56,601 nt of DNA from JAFKKF01 sp035651055 (GTDB lineage Bacteria; Pseudomonadota; Alphaproteobacteria; Rhizobiales; Kaistiaceae), in the NCBI GenBank assembly GCA_035651055.1, contig DASRGK010000138.1:1-56601 (forward strand). The letters are read 5' to 3'. The notes beneath the pieces are model-generated. The model saw nothing but the letters and a program-made list of their open reading frames with translations. It was not told the DNA's origin and ran no database searches. Both the position numbers and the translations under genes were made by a program. Positions 39,302-47,804 of the stretch are shown one piece after another; the stretch's first letter is position 1; every line of letters begins with the position of its first letter.

Positions 39302-39419
39302 CGGAGTCCTCCCGTCCTCAATGGCAATCGAATGACCCAGGCGCCTGCGACCCGCAAATCAAATGGTCGCGACGGCGAGGATCGTCGCGCCTTACGGCGG
39401 CTGCCCTTCCATCTCCCCG

Positions 39420-39563
39420 ATGATCGTCTGCTCCTGCAACGCGGCGCGTGCCGGCATGGCGATCACCTGCCCGGAGCCGCTCGCCTCGGTCGCCGACACC
39501 GACCGCCGGCTCGCCGGATCGGCGATGGCGGGCGGGTTTGACCCTCCGGCACCGGTTGGCTAG
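39420..39563 (+). pseudogene. Bacterioferritin-associated ferredoxin (bfd) remnant
   Basis: The ORF begins MIVCSCNAARAG, the hallmark start of Bfd with the first two cluster cysteines (CXC). The rest (47 residues) lacks the second CXXC pair and helical part and reads like random high-GC sequence. It lies 29 bases upstream of bfr, where bfd is usually found. A deletion-damaged bfd fits best. Confidence 0.5.
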
Positions 39564-39592
39564 GCAGGATCGTTCGGGAAAGGGCGGCGGCG

Positions 39593-40084
39593 ATGAAGGG
39601 CGACAAGAAGGTCATCGACTACCTCAACCAGGCGCTTCGCCACGAGCTGACCGCGGTCAACCAGTACTGGCTGCATTACCGGCTGCTGGAAGACTGGGGC
39701 TTCACCAAGCTCGCCGAGAAGGAGCGCAAGGAATCGATCGAGGAGATGCAGCACGCCGACAAGCTGGTCGAGCGCATCATCTTCCTCGACGGCCTGCCCA
39801 ACCTGCAGCAGCTAAACCCGCTGAAGATCGGCCAGTCGATCAAGGAAGTGCTCGAATCCGACCTGGAGGACGAGTACGAGGCCCGCACGCTCTATGCCGA
39901 GGCGCGCGAGGTCTGCCGCAATGCCGCCGACTACGTCTCGAAGGACCTGTTCGACGCCCTGCTGACCGACGAGGAAAGCCACATCAACTTCCTCGAAACG
40001 CAGCTGAAATTGCTGGCGCAGATCGGTGCCGAGAACTACGGCCAGCTTCAGGCGGAAGCCGCCGACGCCGGCGAGAAGGAATAG
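39593..40084 (+). CDS. bfr: Bacterioferritin
   Basis: A 163-residue four-helix ferritin subunit that stores iron in a 24-mer. Every key residue sits at its canonical position: diiron ligands E18, E51, H54, E94, E127 and H130, Y25, and the haem ligand M52. GGGAAAGGGCGG precedes the ATG. Its normal partner Bfd appears degraded just upstream, so a ferredoxin elsewhere would have to serve iron release. Confidence 0.96.
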   Translation: MKGDKKVIDYLNQALRHELTAVNQYWLHYRLLEDWGFTKLAEKERKESIEEMQHADKLVERIIFLDGLPNLQQLNPLKIGQSIKEVLESDLEDEYEARTLYAEAREVCRNAADYVSKDLFDALLTDEESHINFLETQLKLLAQIGAENYGQLQAEAADAGEKE

Positions 40085-40102
40085 GCTACCGCTACGGTCG
40101 CT

Positions 40103-40669
40103 ATGTTTGGGTTTGGAACCTCCAGGGACAAAAGCCTAATCGACGGAATGGTCTCTGCGCTTTCGGAAGCGTTTGGAGCGCAGATGGATGAACTGCGTAG
40201 AGGTGCTGGTATTCCGACGGCGTTCTGGAAACCCTGGGAGACGCTGGCTTACACCTTGTGGACAATCCACTTCGGCATCATGAATTCCGGTCGATCGCCA
40301 CGTCGCATTGGTCAGATGCAAGTTCTTCTAAACGAAGCTGCAAACCGCCGGGTGCTCCAGGAAATCTCGTCCAACCCGGAGTTGGCGAAGCTATCTGACG
40401 ACGAAAAGCAGGCAGCCTATGTAGGAGCCATGTCTCTCATCTCGGACCGAGCCTCGAAATACAACGAGCGCTTCAACAGGGACAAAGTGCGAGCCTTACA
40501 AGACGTCGACGATCTTGAACCGCAGAACGTGGAGATGGCGAACTTCTTCCTGAGCAATCTTGGTCCTGCGGCGTCCGAGCGCCTGAAGGACAAATCGCAA
40601 CTCGTCGCTATCCTCATGGGCCAATTGATGGTGACGGCCGCTAGCGGTTTCGTTCGAGGGGCGGGCTAA
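40103..40669 (+). CDS. Unrecognised 188-residue protein, visibly lower GC
   Basis: I do not recognise this protein. It appears soluble and mostly helical, with an aromatic stretch WKPWETLAYTLWTIHFGIM near residue 42 and a charged middle (YNERFNRDKVRALQDVDDLEP). Codon third positions use A and T far more than in neighbouring genes, which suggests transfer from another source. No Shine-Dalgarno sequence precedes the ATG, which lies 18 bases after the bfr stop. It ends five bases from the convergent deoB. Confidence 0.65.
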   Translation: MFGFGTSRDKSLIDGMVSALSEAFGAQMDELRRGAGIPTAFWKPWETLAYTLWTIHFGIMNSGRSPRRIGQMQVLLNEAANRRVLQEISSNPELAKLSDDEKQAAYVGAMSLISDRASKYNERFNRDKVRALQDVDDLEPQNVEMANFFLSNLGPAASERLKDKSQLVAILMGQLMVTAASGFVRGAG

Positions 40670-40674
40670 TCAGC

Positions 40675-41892
40675 CTAGAGGAAGCTCCTGCCGTGCCGGC
40701 CGGGCGCGATGTCGAGATGGGCGGCGACCGTCTCGCCCATGTCGGCGAAGGGCCGCCCGCCGATGCCGGCCGGCCCGATGGCCGGGCCGAAGGCGAGGAT
40801 CGGGACGTGCTCGCGGGTGTGGTCGCTGCCCCGCCAGGTCGGATCGCAGCCGTGGTCGGCAGTGATCAGCGCGAGGTCGCCCGGTTGCAGCTTCGCCATG
40901 AATTCGGGCAGCCGGCGGTCGAAGGCTTCGAGCGCCGCGGCGTAGCCCGGAACATCGCGGCGGTGGCCGTAGAGGGTGTCGAAATCGACGAGGTTGGCGA
41001 TGAGCAGGTCGCCGTCGCCGAGCCGGTCGAGGCCGGCGAGCGTGGCGTTGAAGATGCCGTCATTGGTCGGCGCCTTGACCGTTTCGGTGACGCCCTGGTG
41101 GGCGAAGATGTCGGCGATCTTGCCGATCCCGATGACGCGCTTGCCGGCGGCGGCGACGCGGTCGAGGAGGGTCGGCTCGGGCGGCAGGACGGCGTAGTCG
41201 CGCCGGTTGGAGGTGCGGGCGAAATCCTGCCGGTCCTCGCCGACGAAAGGCCGGGCGATGACCCGGCCGATCATCAGCGGATCGCACAGCCGGCGCGCGA
41301 TCTCGCAGACCTCGTAGAGCCGGTCGAGGCCGAAATAAACCTCGTGCGCGGCGATCTGGAAGACGGAATCGGCGGAGGTGTAGCAGATCGGCTTGCCGGT
41401 CCGGATGTGCTCCTCGCCAAGCTCGGTGATGATCGTCGTGCCCGAGGCGTGCTTGTTGCCGAGGATGCCGGGCAGGCGCGCCCCGCGGATGAGCGCATCA
41501 GTGAGGTCCTTCGGGAAGGTCGGCACCTTCTCCGGGAAATAGCCCCAGTCGAACGACACCGGCACCCCGGCAATCTCCCAGTGGCCGGACGGCGTATCCT
41601 TGCCCTTCGAGGATTCGATACCGTAGCCCCAAACGCCCTCCGGCGGACAGGCGACGCCGAGTTGCGGCGCCGGCTTCCCGGTCGAGGCCGCGGCAGCGTG
41701 GGCGAGGCCGAGCCGTCCGAGGTTGGGGAGGTGCAGCGGACCCGAGCGGAGCCCGGCGCGGTCGCCGCGCCCTTCGGCACAGGCAGCGGCGATATGGCCG
41801 AGCGTATCCGCCCCGGCGTCGCCGTAGGCGCCGGCGTCTTCGGCTCCGCCAATGCCGACGGAATCAAGGACAAGGATGGCGGCGCGTTTCAT
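40675..41892 (-). CDS. deoB: Phosphopentomutase
   Basis: A 405-residue alkaline-phosphatase-superfamily mutase that interconverts ribose-1- and ribose-5-phosphate (and deoxy forms). Metal sites are visible: LVLDSVGIGGAEDA at the N-terminus, NLVDFDTLYGHRRD, and LITADHGCDPTWRGSDHTREHVPIL. Full length. Divergent from upp, with which it shares a nucleoside-salvage role. Confidence 0.96.
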   Translation of the reverse strand: MKRAAILVLDSVGIGGAEDAGAYGDAGADTLGHIAAACAEGRGDRAGLRSGPLHLPNLGRLGLAHAAAASTGKPAPQLGVACPPEGVWGYGIESSKGKDTPSGHWEIAGVPVSFDWGYFPEKVPTFPKDLTDALIRGARLPGILGNKHASGTTIITELGEEHIRTGKPICYTSADSVFQIAAHEVYFGLDRLYEVCEIARRLCDPLMIGRVIARPFVGEDRQDFARTSNRRDYAVLPPEPTLLDRVAAAGKRVIGIGKIADIFAHQGVTETVKAPTNDGIFNATLAGLDRLGDGDLLIANLVDFDTLYGHRRDVPGYAAALEAFDRRLPEFMAKLQPGDLALITADHGCDPTWRGSDHTREHVPILAFGPAIGPAGIGGRPFADMGETVAAHLDIAPGRHGRSFL

Positions 41893-42072
41893 GGAAAGCC
41901 TCGATCTGGTTGCGAGGAAACATAGTCACGCCGCGAGGTTTCCGACAGAGAAACCCGGCAACGTGTCGCGACCGTGATCGTGGCTGGGGAAAATCCGCGC
42001 CGCCGGCAACGGAAATTGGCGCCGGCGGGCCGCCCGGTCTAACCTTGCGGGCAGAAACGGGGAACGAGGTCC

Positions 42073-42702
42073 ATGGAAGGCGTCCACGTCATCGATCATC
42101 CGCTCGTCCAGCACAAGCTGACGCTGATGCGGGACAAGACCACGCCGACGGCGACGTTCCGGCAATTGCTCCGCGAGATCGCGCTGCTCCTCACCTACGA
42201 GGTGACCCGCGACCTCAAGATCACCACGCGTCGGATCGAGACGCCGCTCTCGCCGATGGATGCGCCGATCCTCGAGGGCAAGAAGCTGGTCTTCGCCTCG
42301 ATCCTCAGGGCCGGCAACGGCCTCCTCGAAGGCATGCTCGACCTCGTGCCCTCGGCGCGCGTCGCCCATATCGGCATCTACCGCGACCCGGTGACGCTCC
42401 AGCCGCACGAATATTTCTTCAAGGCGCCGGATGACCTCGCCGACCGCGTCGTCATCGTCGTCGACCCGATGCTGGCCACCGCCAATTCGGCGAGCGCGGC
42501 GATCGAGCGGCTGAAGAAGCGCGGCGCCAAGGACATCCGCTTCGTCTGTCTGCTCGCCGCGCCGGAGGGTATCCAGCGCTTTCAAAAGGCCCAGCCGGGC
42601 ATCCCGATCTATACGGCTGCGATCGACCAGTACCTCAACGACCACGGCTATATCGTGCCGGGCCTCGGCGACGCCGGCGACCGTCTCTACGGGACGAAGT
42701 AG
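42073..42702 (+). CDS. upp: Uracil phosphoribosyltransferase
   Basis: 209 residues, full length. The PRPP loop is VIVVDPMLATANSASAAIERL and the uracil-binding C-terminus IYTAAIDQYLNDHGYIVPGLGDAGDRLYGTK in part. It makes UMP from uracil and PRPP. The gap to deoB (41893-42072) should hold both promoters, but I see no convincing element pair. Confidence 0.96.
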   Translation: MEGVHVIDHPLVQHKLTLMRDKTTPTATFRQLLREIALLLTYEVTRDLKITTRRIETPLSPMDAPILEGKKLVFASILRAGNGLLEGMLDLVPSARVAHIGIYRDPVTLQPHEYFFKAPDDLADRVVIVVDPMLATANSASAAIERLKKRGAKDIRFVCLLAAPEGIQRFQKAQPGIPIYTAAIDQYLNDHGYIVPGLGDAGDRLYGTK

Positions 42703-42722
42703 CCGGCGCGACCGCCGGCCGC

Positions 42723-43175
42723 TCAGGCGGAGACGGCGAGGACTCCGGCGATCGCCGAGACAAATCCAAGGCCGATCCGGACCCAGTGCAACGCCAGCCA
42801 TTGGTCGAGTTTCGCGGGAACGTCCGAAACGGCGACCGTCTTCGCGGCAAAGGTTGCATTTGCCGGCAGGTGATAGGCGATGGTGATGGCGGCGATGCCC
42901 GCGGCGCTCGCCAGCGCGGTCAGCCAATAGAGCCTCTCCTGCGTCGTGCTCCAGCCGAACCAGAGAGAGCCGACGAGGCCCACCAGCGCCGGGCCGGCGA
43001 CCAGCGGAATGGTCCGCCCGATGAGGCCGCTGTTCCGCGAGAACCAGTCGAGGAAGTCGGTCGGCGCCAGGCTTTTCCAGTATGCCCCGAGCGTCAGGCC
43101 GATGTTCAGCATCACGCCGGTGAAGACGGCGGTGCCGCAGATCGCAAGAATGTTGAATGCGAGACGAAAGCTCAT
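42723..43175 (-). CDS. DUF1772-like membrane protein
   Basis: 150 residues with four predicted membrane helices (starts near 7, 52, 83 and 132). The segment GLTLGAYWKSLAPTDFLDWFSRN is typical of DUF1772/anthrone-oxygenase-like proteins, whose bacterial function is not established. It lies 34 bases downstream of the MarR gene and is probably its regulatory target. Confidence 0.75.
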   Translation of the reverse strand: MSFRLAFNILAICGTAVFTGVMLNIGLTLGAYWKSLAPTDFLDWFSRNSGLIGRTIPLVAGPALVGLVGSLWFGWSTTQERLYWLTALASAAGIAAITIAYHLPANATFAAKTVAVSDVPAKLDQWLALHWVRIGLGFVSAIAGVLAVSA

Positions 43176-43209
43176 TGCGTGCTCCTTTGTCGGTGAACCC
43201 TCCGCGAGT

Positions 43210-43674
43210 TCATGCTGCCCCGCTCTCGCGGTTCTGCGTGTGGGCGAGGTGCTGATCCATCTGCCTCAGGACTGCGAGAGCGGCGTCGATCCGGTCCTTG
43301 GAAAGCCCCGCCACCATGTCGAGCGCCCAGGGTCGCTGGCGCTTCGACGCCTCCTTGAACACGGCGGCGCCCTGCCGGGTGAGGACCATGAGCGGCGCAC
43401 GCCGGTGATGCGGATTTGCCTCGTACTGCACCAGCCCCTTCCCGGCCAGAAGGTCGGCGACCCGCTGAACCGACTGGCGGGACAGGCCCATGTTCCGCGC
43501 TATGTGGGACACCGTGAGCGGGACCGGCGAAAGAGCCAGACCGCCCAGCACCTGCCACCACGCCGAGGTGAGGCCGATGTCCTTGACGAGGCGGTTGCCG
43601 GCCTCGATCAGCGCGCCATTCAGCCGGAAGATGGTGAGGATGAGCTGGGTGACCGCATCGCCTTTGTCCATCAT
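43210..43674 (-). CDS. MarR-family transcriptional regulator
   Basis: 154 residues with the MarR winged helix (PLTVSHIARNMGLSRQSVQRVADLLAGKGLV, then the wing NPHHRRAPLMVLTRQG). It begins ATGATG with no Shine-Dalgarno sequence. A perfect palindrome overlaps the start codon. It probably represses itself and the DUF1772 gene in response to a small ligand. Confidence 0.9.
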   Translation of the reverse strand: MMDKGDAVTQLILTIFRLNGALIEAGNRLVKDIGLTSAWWQVLGGLALSPVPLTVSHIARNMGLSRQSVQRVADLLAGKGLVQYEANPHHRRAPLMVLTRQGAAVFKEASKRQRPWALDMVAGLSKDRIDAALAVLRQMDQHLAHTQNRESGAA

Positions 43675-43709
43675 GACAGCATACTGTCATATCAGCAGAA
43701 CACTGTCAA
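43673..43709 (-). promoter_or_regulatory. MarR autoregulatory operator and promoter
   Basis: ATGACAG-CATA-CTGTCAT (43673-43690) is a perfect 7+7 inverted repeat reaching the start codon. A further half-site ACTGTCA lies at 43702-43708, inside the minus-strand -35 TTGACA (43709-43704). A -10 about 17 bases on would fall inside the palindrome, so transcription would begin at or next to the ATG. Confidence 0.6.
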
Positions 43710-43848
43710 TCGTCAGCGCGATCGCGCGGCGGTGCCGGCGGCGGCAGCCGGCCTCGGTTGACCGCGTCGCGCGCCGCCGGATAGCTTCCGCCCGACATGT
43801 GAGGGGCGGAGCCGGACCGGGCTTTGCCGCGCGAGGAGAACAGCCGAT

Positions 43849-44613
43849 ATGAAATACGGGGCGATCTATCCGAGCCTGAAGGGCCGAACGGTCGTCGTCA
43901 CCGGCGGCGGCAGCGGCATCGGGGCGGGCATCGTCGAGCACTTCGCGGCGCAGGGCGCCAAGGTCGGCTTCCTCGACATCAAGGAGATGGAATCGAAGGC
44001 GCTTGCGGCCAGGCTGATCCGGCAGAAGCGGAAGGTCCGTTTCGAGCCGGCCGACCTCACCGACATCGCCGCCCTCAGGCAGGCGATCGCCAATATCCAG
44101 AAGGCCTTCGGGCCGATCACGGTGCTGGTCAACAACGCCGCGCACGACGAGCGGCACAAGCTCGAGGACGTGACGCCGGAATATTTCGACAACCGGATCG
44201 CGGTCAACCTCAGGCACTTCTTCTTCTGCGTCCAGGCGGTCGTGCCGGACATGAAGCAGGCGGGCGGCGGCTCGATCGTCAACATCACTTCGGGCTCCTG
44301 GGTCGTCGCCAGCCCCGGCATGCCGGTTTATGTCGCCGCCAAGTCGGCCACCTACGGCCTGGTGCGCGGCCTCGCCCGCGACCTCGGCCAGCACAACATC
44401 CGGATCAATTCGATCGCGCCCGGCTGGGTACTGACCGAGCGCCAGCTGAAGCTGTGGTGGTCACCGGAGGCCGAGGAGCGCCAGATGCAGCGCCAGGCGC
44501 TGAAACGCCGGCTGACGGTCGCGGACATGGCGCGCGTGGTCCTCTTCTACGCGTCCGACGAGTCGGCTGCGATCACCAACCAGAACATCATCGCCGATGC
44601 CGGCGAAGCCTGA
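43849..44613 (+). CDS. SDR-family sugar dehydrogenase, XylB-like (copy 1)
   Basis: A 254-residue classical short-chain dehydrogenase. TGGGSGIGAGIV binds NAD, the catalytic tyrosine and lysine lie in YVAAKSATYGL, and the serine in NITSGSW. The opening AIYPSLKGRTVVVTGGGSG is like that of Caulobacter-type D-xylose 1-dehydrogenase XylB and related aldose dehydrogenases, so oxidation of an aldose to a lactone is inferred. GAGGAGA lies upstream. A near twin follows after 12 bases. Confidence 0.87.
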   Translation: MKYGAIYPSLKGRTVVVTGGGSGIGAGIVEHFAAQGAKVGFLDIKEMESKALAARLIRQKRKVRFEPADLTDIAALRQAIANIQKAFGPITVLVNNAAHDERHKLEDVTPEYFDNRIAVNLRHFFFCVQAVVPDMKQAGGGSIVNITSGSWVVASPGMPVYVAAKSATYGLVRGLARDLGQHNIRINSIAPGWVLTERQLKLWWSPEAEERQMQRQALKRRLTVADMARVVLFYASDESAAITNQNIIADAGEA

Positions 44614-44625
44614 GGAGAGCGAGAC

Positions 44626-45390
44626 GTGAAATACTGCGCCATCTATCCGAGCCTGAAGGGCCGCACCGTGCTGGTCACCGGCGGCGGCAGCGGCATCGGC
44701 GAGTCGATCGTCACCCATTTCGCCGCGCAGGGCGCGAAGGTCGGGTTCATCGACATCAAGGAGAAGGAGTCGAAGGCGCTTGCGGCGAGGCTCGCCAAGA
44801 AGAAGCAGAAGGTCCATCACGAGATCGCCGACCTCACCGACATCGAGGCGCTCAGGAAGGCGATCGCCAATATCCGCAAGGCGCTCGGCCCGATCACCAT
44901 CCTCATCAACAATGCCGCGCACGACGAGCGGCACAATATCGAGGATCTCACCCCGGAATATTTCGACGACCGCATCGCCGTGAACCTGAAGCATCAGTTC
45001 TTCACCATCCAGGCCGTGCTGCCGGACATGAAGAAGGCGGGCGGCGGCTCGATCGTGAACATGACGTCGGCGACCTGGCTGCTCGGCTTCTCCGGGCTCC
45101 CGGTCTATGCGGCGGCGAAGGCGGCGGTCTATGGCATGACCCGCGGCCTGTCGCGCGAACTGGGGCAGTACAACATCCGCCTCAACACGGTCGCGCCCGG
45201 CTGGATCATGACCGAGCGCCAGCAGACGCTCTGGCTGACGCCGGAGAAGGAAGAGCAGCTGATGAAGGATCAGGTGGTGAAGCGGAAGCTCTACCCCGAC
45301 GACATGTCCCGGCTGGTGCTCTTCCTCGCCTCGGACGAGTCCGGGGCGATCGCCAACCAGAACATCGTCGCCGACGGCGGCTGGCTCTAG
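44626..45390 (+). CDS. SDR-family sugar dehydrogenase, XylB-like (copy 2)
   Basis: 254 residues, the same length as copy 1 and alignable end to end without gaps. TGGGSGIGESIV, YAAAKAAVYGM and NMTSATW are the cofactor and catalytic motifs. It starts with GTG preceded by GGAGAG. Differences from copy 1 cluster around the active-site serine and the substrate loop (LLGFSGLPVY against VVASPGMPVY), suggesting different sugar preference. Confidence 0.87.
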   Translation: MKYCAIYPSLKGRTVLVTGGGSGIGESIVTHFAAQGAKVGFIDIKEKESKALAARLAKKKQKVHHEIADLTDIEALRKAIANIRKALGPITILINNAAHDERHNIEDLTPEYFDDRIAVNLKHQFFTIQAVLPDMKKAGGGSIVNMTSATWLLGFSGLPVYAAAKAAVYGMTRGLSRELGQYNIRLNTVAPGWIMTERQQTLWLTPEKEEQLMKDQVVKRKLYPDDMSRLVLFLASDESGAIANQNIVADGGWL

Positions 45391-45419
45391 CGCGACAGTC
45401 CGGGGCAGCGGGCCGGCCG

Positions 45420-45434
45420 TTAACCGCGGCTTAA
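45420..45434 (+). promoter_or_regulatory. CtrA-like box TTAA-N7-TTAA
   Basis: An exact TTAA-CCGCGGC-TTAA lies 104 bases before the retropepsin-like gene. This is the full CtrA consensus of alphaproteobacteria and is unlikely in DNA this rich in G and C. No site-spaced -10 is obvious. Confidence 0.5.
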
Positions 45435-45537
45435 GGAAGAAAGCAGGGGTGGGCCACCGCGCCCGGCTCTTTTTGCACAATCCTTAGGGAGAGATCCGGC
45501 ATATCCGCCGCCGGATTTCCTTCTCGGGAGCGGACCC

Positions 45538-46041
45538 GTGCTAACCCGGATCGTCACCTTCGCCGCCGGCGTCGCCATCATCGGGACGCTCGCCCCCAAC
45601 ATGCTGTCGCAGAAGCCGACGGCGGCTAAATCGGTCGTCGCGGAGGCGCCCGCCGATGCGCCTGCCGGGTACAAGAAGGTGATCGCGGTATCTGCCGATG
45701 CCTTCGGCCATTACAGCGTCGAGGCGGTGATCAACGGGCACAGCGTGCCGATGCTGATCGACACCGGCGCCACCTATGTGGCGCTGAGCGAGGCGACCGC
45801 CCGGCGCCTCGGCATCCGCCTCGATCCGGGCAGGTTCGTCGTCCGGATCGGAACGGCGAACGGAGTCGTCGGCGCCGCGCCGGTGACGCTCTCCGAGGTC
45901 ACGGTCGGTCCGATCCATGTCCGCAACGTCGAGGCTGTGGTCGTGGGCGGCGGCGGATTCGACATCGACCTGCTCGGCATGAGCTTTCTCAACAAGCTGA
46001 AATACACCGCCGGCGGCGAGCAGCTCGTCCTGGCGCAGTAG
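45538..46041 (+). CDS. Retropepsin-like clan AA aspartic protease (TIGR02281-type)
   Basis: 167 residues starting at a GTG with GGGAG eight bases upstream. An N-terminal membrane/signal segment (VTFAAGVAIIGTLAPNML) is followed by a single retropepsin domain with the catalytic motif LIDTGATYVALSE and the flap-side GMSFLNKL. Such proteins dimerise to form the active site in the periplasm. Substrates unknown. A CtrA-like box upstream hints at cell-cycle control. Confidence 0.88.
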   Translation: MLTRIVTFAAGVAIIGTLAPNMLSQKPTAAKSVVAEAPADAPAGYKKVIAVSADAFGHYSVEAVINGHSVPMLIDTGATYVALSEATARRLGIRLDPGRFVVRIGTANGVVGAAPVTLSEVTVGPIHVRNVEAVVVGGGGFDIDLLGMSFLNKLKYTAGGEQLVLAQ

Positions 46042-46125
46042 GCGCGAAGGTGCCGGGCCGGCGCGGGCCGGCGTCGGGGGACCGTTTCCGTAGCGTTTCA
46101 ACGACATTTCGTGACGGATCGCTCC

Positions 46126-46155
46126 TTGGAACGGCCCGGCCGCCTCTGTTATGAC
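46126..46155 (+). promoter_or_regulatory. Candidate promoter of the phosphomannomutase gene
   Basis: TTGGAA (46126-46131), 18 bases and TATGAC (46150-46155), each 4 of 6. A start near 46162 supports the ATG at 46185 over a GTG at 46161. Confidence 0.3.
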
Positions 46156-46184
46156 CTTGGGTGAGCCAACAGGGATGCCGTTCC

Positions 46185-47705
46185 ATGTTCCCCAAGCCCG
46201 CCGCAGATCTCCGTCCCAACACCTACGAATTCGAGGTCAAGCCGCTCATCAAGGCGACCGGCTTCCGCGAATATGATGCGCGCTGGTGGTTTGGCGTTCC
46301 CGGGCACAAGACCGCGCCCGAACTCAACCTCGTCGGCGTGACCGCGCTCGGCATGGGGATCGGCACCCTGCTCGGCGAATTCGGCGTCAAGCGCGAGGTG
46401 ATCGTCGGCCACGACTACCGGGCCTATTCCTCCTCGATCAAGCTCGCGCTCGCCACCGGCCTGATGGCCGCCGGCTGCAAGGTCCACGACATCGGCCTCG
46501 CGGTGACGCCGATGGCCTATTTCGCCCAGTTCGCCCTGGACGTGCCGGCGGTGGCGCAGGTTACCGCCTCCCACAACGAGAACGGCTGGACCGGCGTGAA
46601 GATGGGCTCGCGCCGGCCGGTGACCTTCGGGCCGGAGGAAATCACCCGGCTGAAGGAGATCGTCTTCGCCGCCTCCTACGACCTGAAGGGCGGCGGCGAG
46701 TACATTTTCGAGGACGGATTCGCCGAGAAGTACATCGCCGACCTCACCAACCGGCCGAAGCTGAAGCGGCGGATCAAGGTGGTCGCCGCCTGCGGCAACG
46801 GCACCGCGGGCGCTTTCGCCGAGCGGATACTGACGGCGATCGGCGCCGAGGTGATCCCGATGGATACCGGCCTCGACTACACCTTCCCGCACTACAATCC
46901 GAACCCGGAAGACCTCGAAATGCTGCACGCGATGTCGAAGCGCGTGCTCGCCGAGAAGGCCGAGGTCGGGCTCGGCTTCGACGGCGACGGCGACCGCTGC
47001 GGCGTCATCGACAATACCGGCGAGGAAATCTTCGCCGACAAGGTGGGCGTCATGCTCTCCCGGGACATCTCGGCGCTCTATCCCGGCTCGACCTTCGTCG
47101 TCGACGTGAAGTCGACCGGCATCTACGCCATCGACCCGGTGCTGAAGAAGAACAACGCCAGGACCGACTACTGGAAGACCGGCCATTCCTACATCAAGCG
47201 GCGGGTGAACGAGCTTTCGGCAATCGCCGGCTTCGAGAAGTCGGGCCACTACTTCTTCAACAAGCCGATCGGCCGCGGCTACGACGACGGCTTCGTCTCG
47301 GCGCTCGCCATCCTCGACATGCTCGACCGCAATCCCGGGAAGACGATGGCCGACCTCAAGGAGGCGCTGCCCAAGACCTGGGGCTCGCCGACGATGTCGG
47401 CGCATTGTCCCGACGAGGTGAAATACGGCATCGCCGACAAGGTGAAGGCGCGCTTCGAGGCGATGAAGCAGAAGGGCGAGAAGGTCGGCGGGCATGCGAT
47501 CGTCGACCTGATTACGGTGAATGGCGTGCGCGTCGTCACCGACGACGGCACCTGGGGGCTGGTGCGCGCCTCCTCGAACAAGCCGGAACTGGTGGTGGTG
47601 ATCGAGAGCCCGGTCTCCGAGGCTCGCCTGAAGGAAATGTTCGGCGCGGTCGATGCGGTGCTGCGCGAGCACAAGCAAGTCGGAACCTACAACCAGACGA
47701 TCTGA
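46185..47705 (+). CDS. Phosphomannomutase/phosphoglucomutase
   Basis: A 506-residue alpha-D-phosphohexomutase. The phosphoserine lies in VTASHNENGWTGVKMG, the metal loop is GFDGDGDRCGV, and the sugar-binding loop contains EKSGHYFF; the phosphate-binding loop near the C-terminus reads RASSNKPELVV. It interconverts mannose-6- and mannose-1-phosphate, or the glucose pair, feeding nucleotide-sugar synthesis such as RfbA needs. AGGGA lies ten bases before the ATG. Confidence 0.9.
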   Translation: MFPKPAADLRPNTYEFEVKPLIKATGFREYDARWWFGVPGHKTAPELNLVGVTALGMGIGTLLGEFGVKREVIVGHDYRAYSSSIKLALATGLMAAGCKVHDIGLAVTPMAYFAQFALDVPAVAQVTASHNENGWTGVKMGSRRPVTFGPEEITRLKEIVFAASYDLKGGGEYIFEDGFAEKYIADLTNRPKLKRRIKVVAACGNGTAGAFAERILTAIGAEVIPMDTGLDYTFPHYNPNPEDLEMLHAMSKRVLAEKAEVGLGFDGDGDRCGVIDNTGEEIFADKVGVMLSRDISALYPGSTFVVDVKSTGIYAIDPVLKKNNARTDYWKTGHSYIKRRVNELSAIAGFEKSGHYFFNKPIGRGYDDGFVSALAILDMLDRNPGKTMADLKEALPKTWGSPTMSAHCPDEVKYGIADKVKARFEAMKQKGEKVGGHAIVDLITVNGVRVVTDDGTWGLVRASSNKPELVVVIESPVSEARLKEMFGAVDAVLREHKQVGTYNQTI

Positions 47706-47804
47706 GACATCGGCAATTCGGCCCTTGCGGTAATGGCCGAGGCTGGTGGCGCCGGACCGGCTCGACTAGAACTCTAAACCGCGTCAAAGGGGGGCTCAGC
47801 CGTC

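Noticed and set aside
42703..42722. Terminator between upp and the DUF1772 gene
   Set aside because: Only a five-pair GC stem without a T-run; too weak to support.
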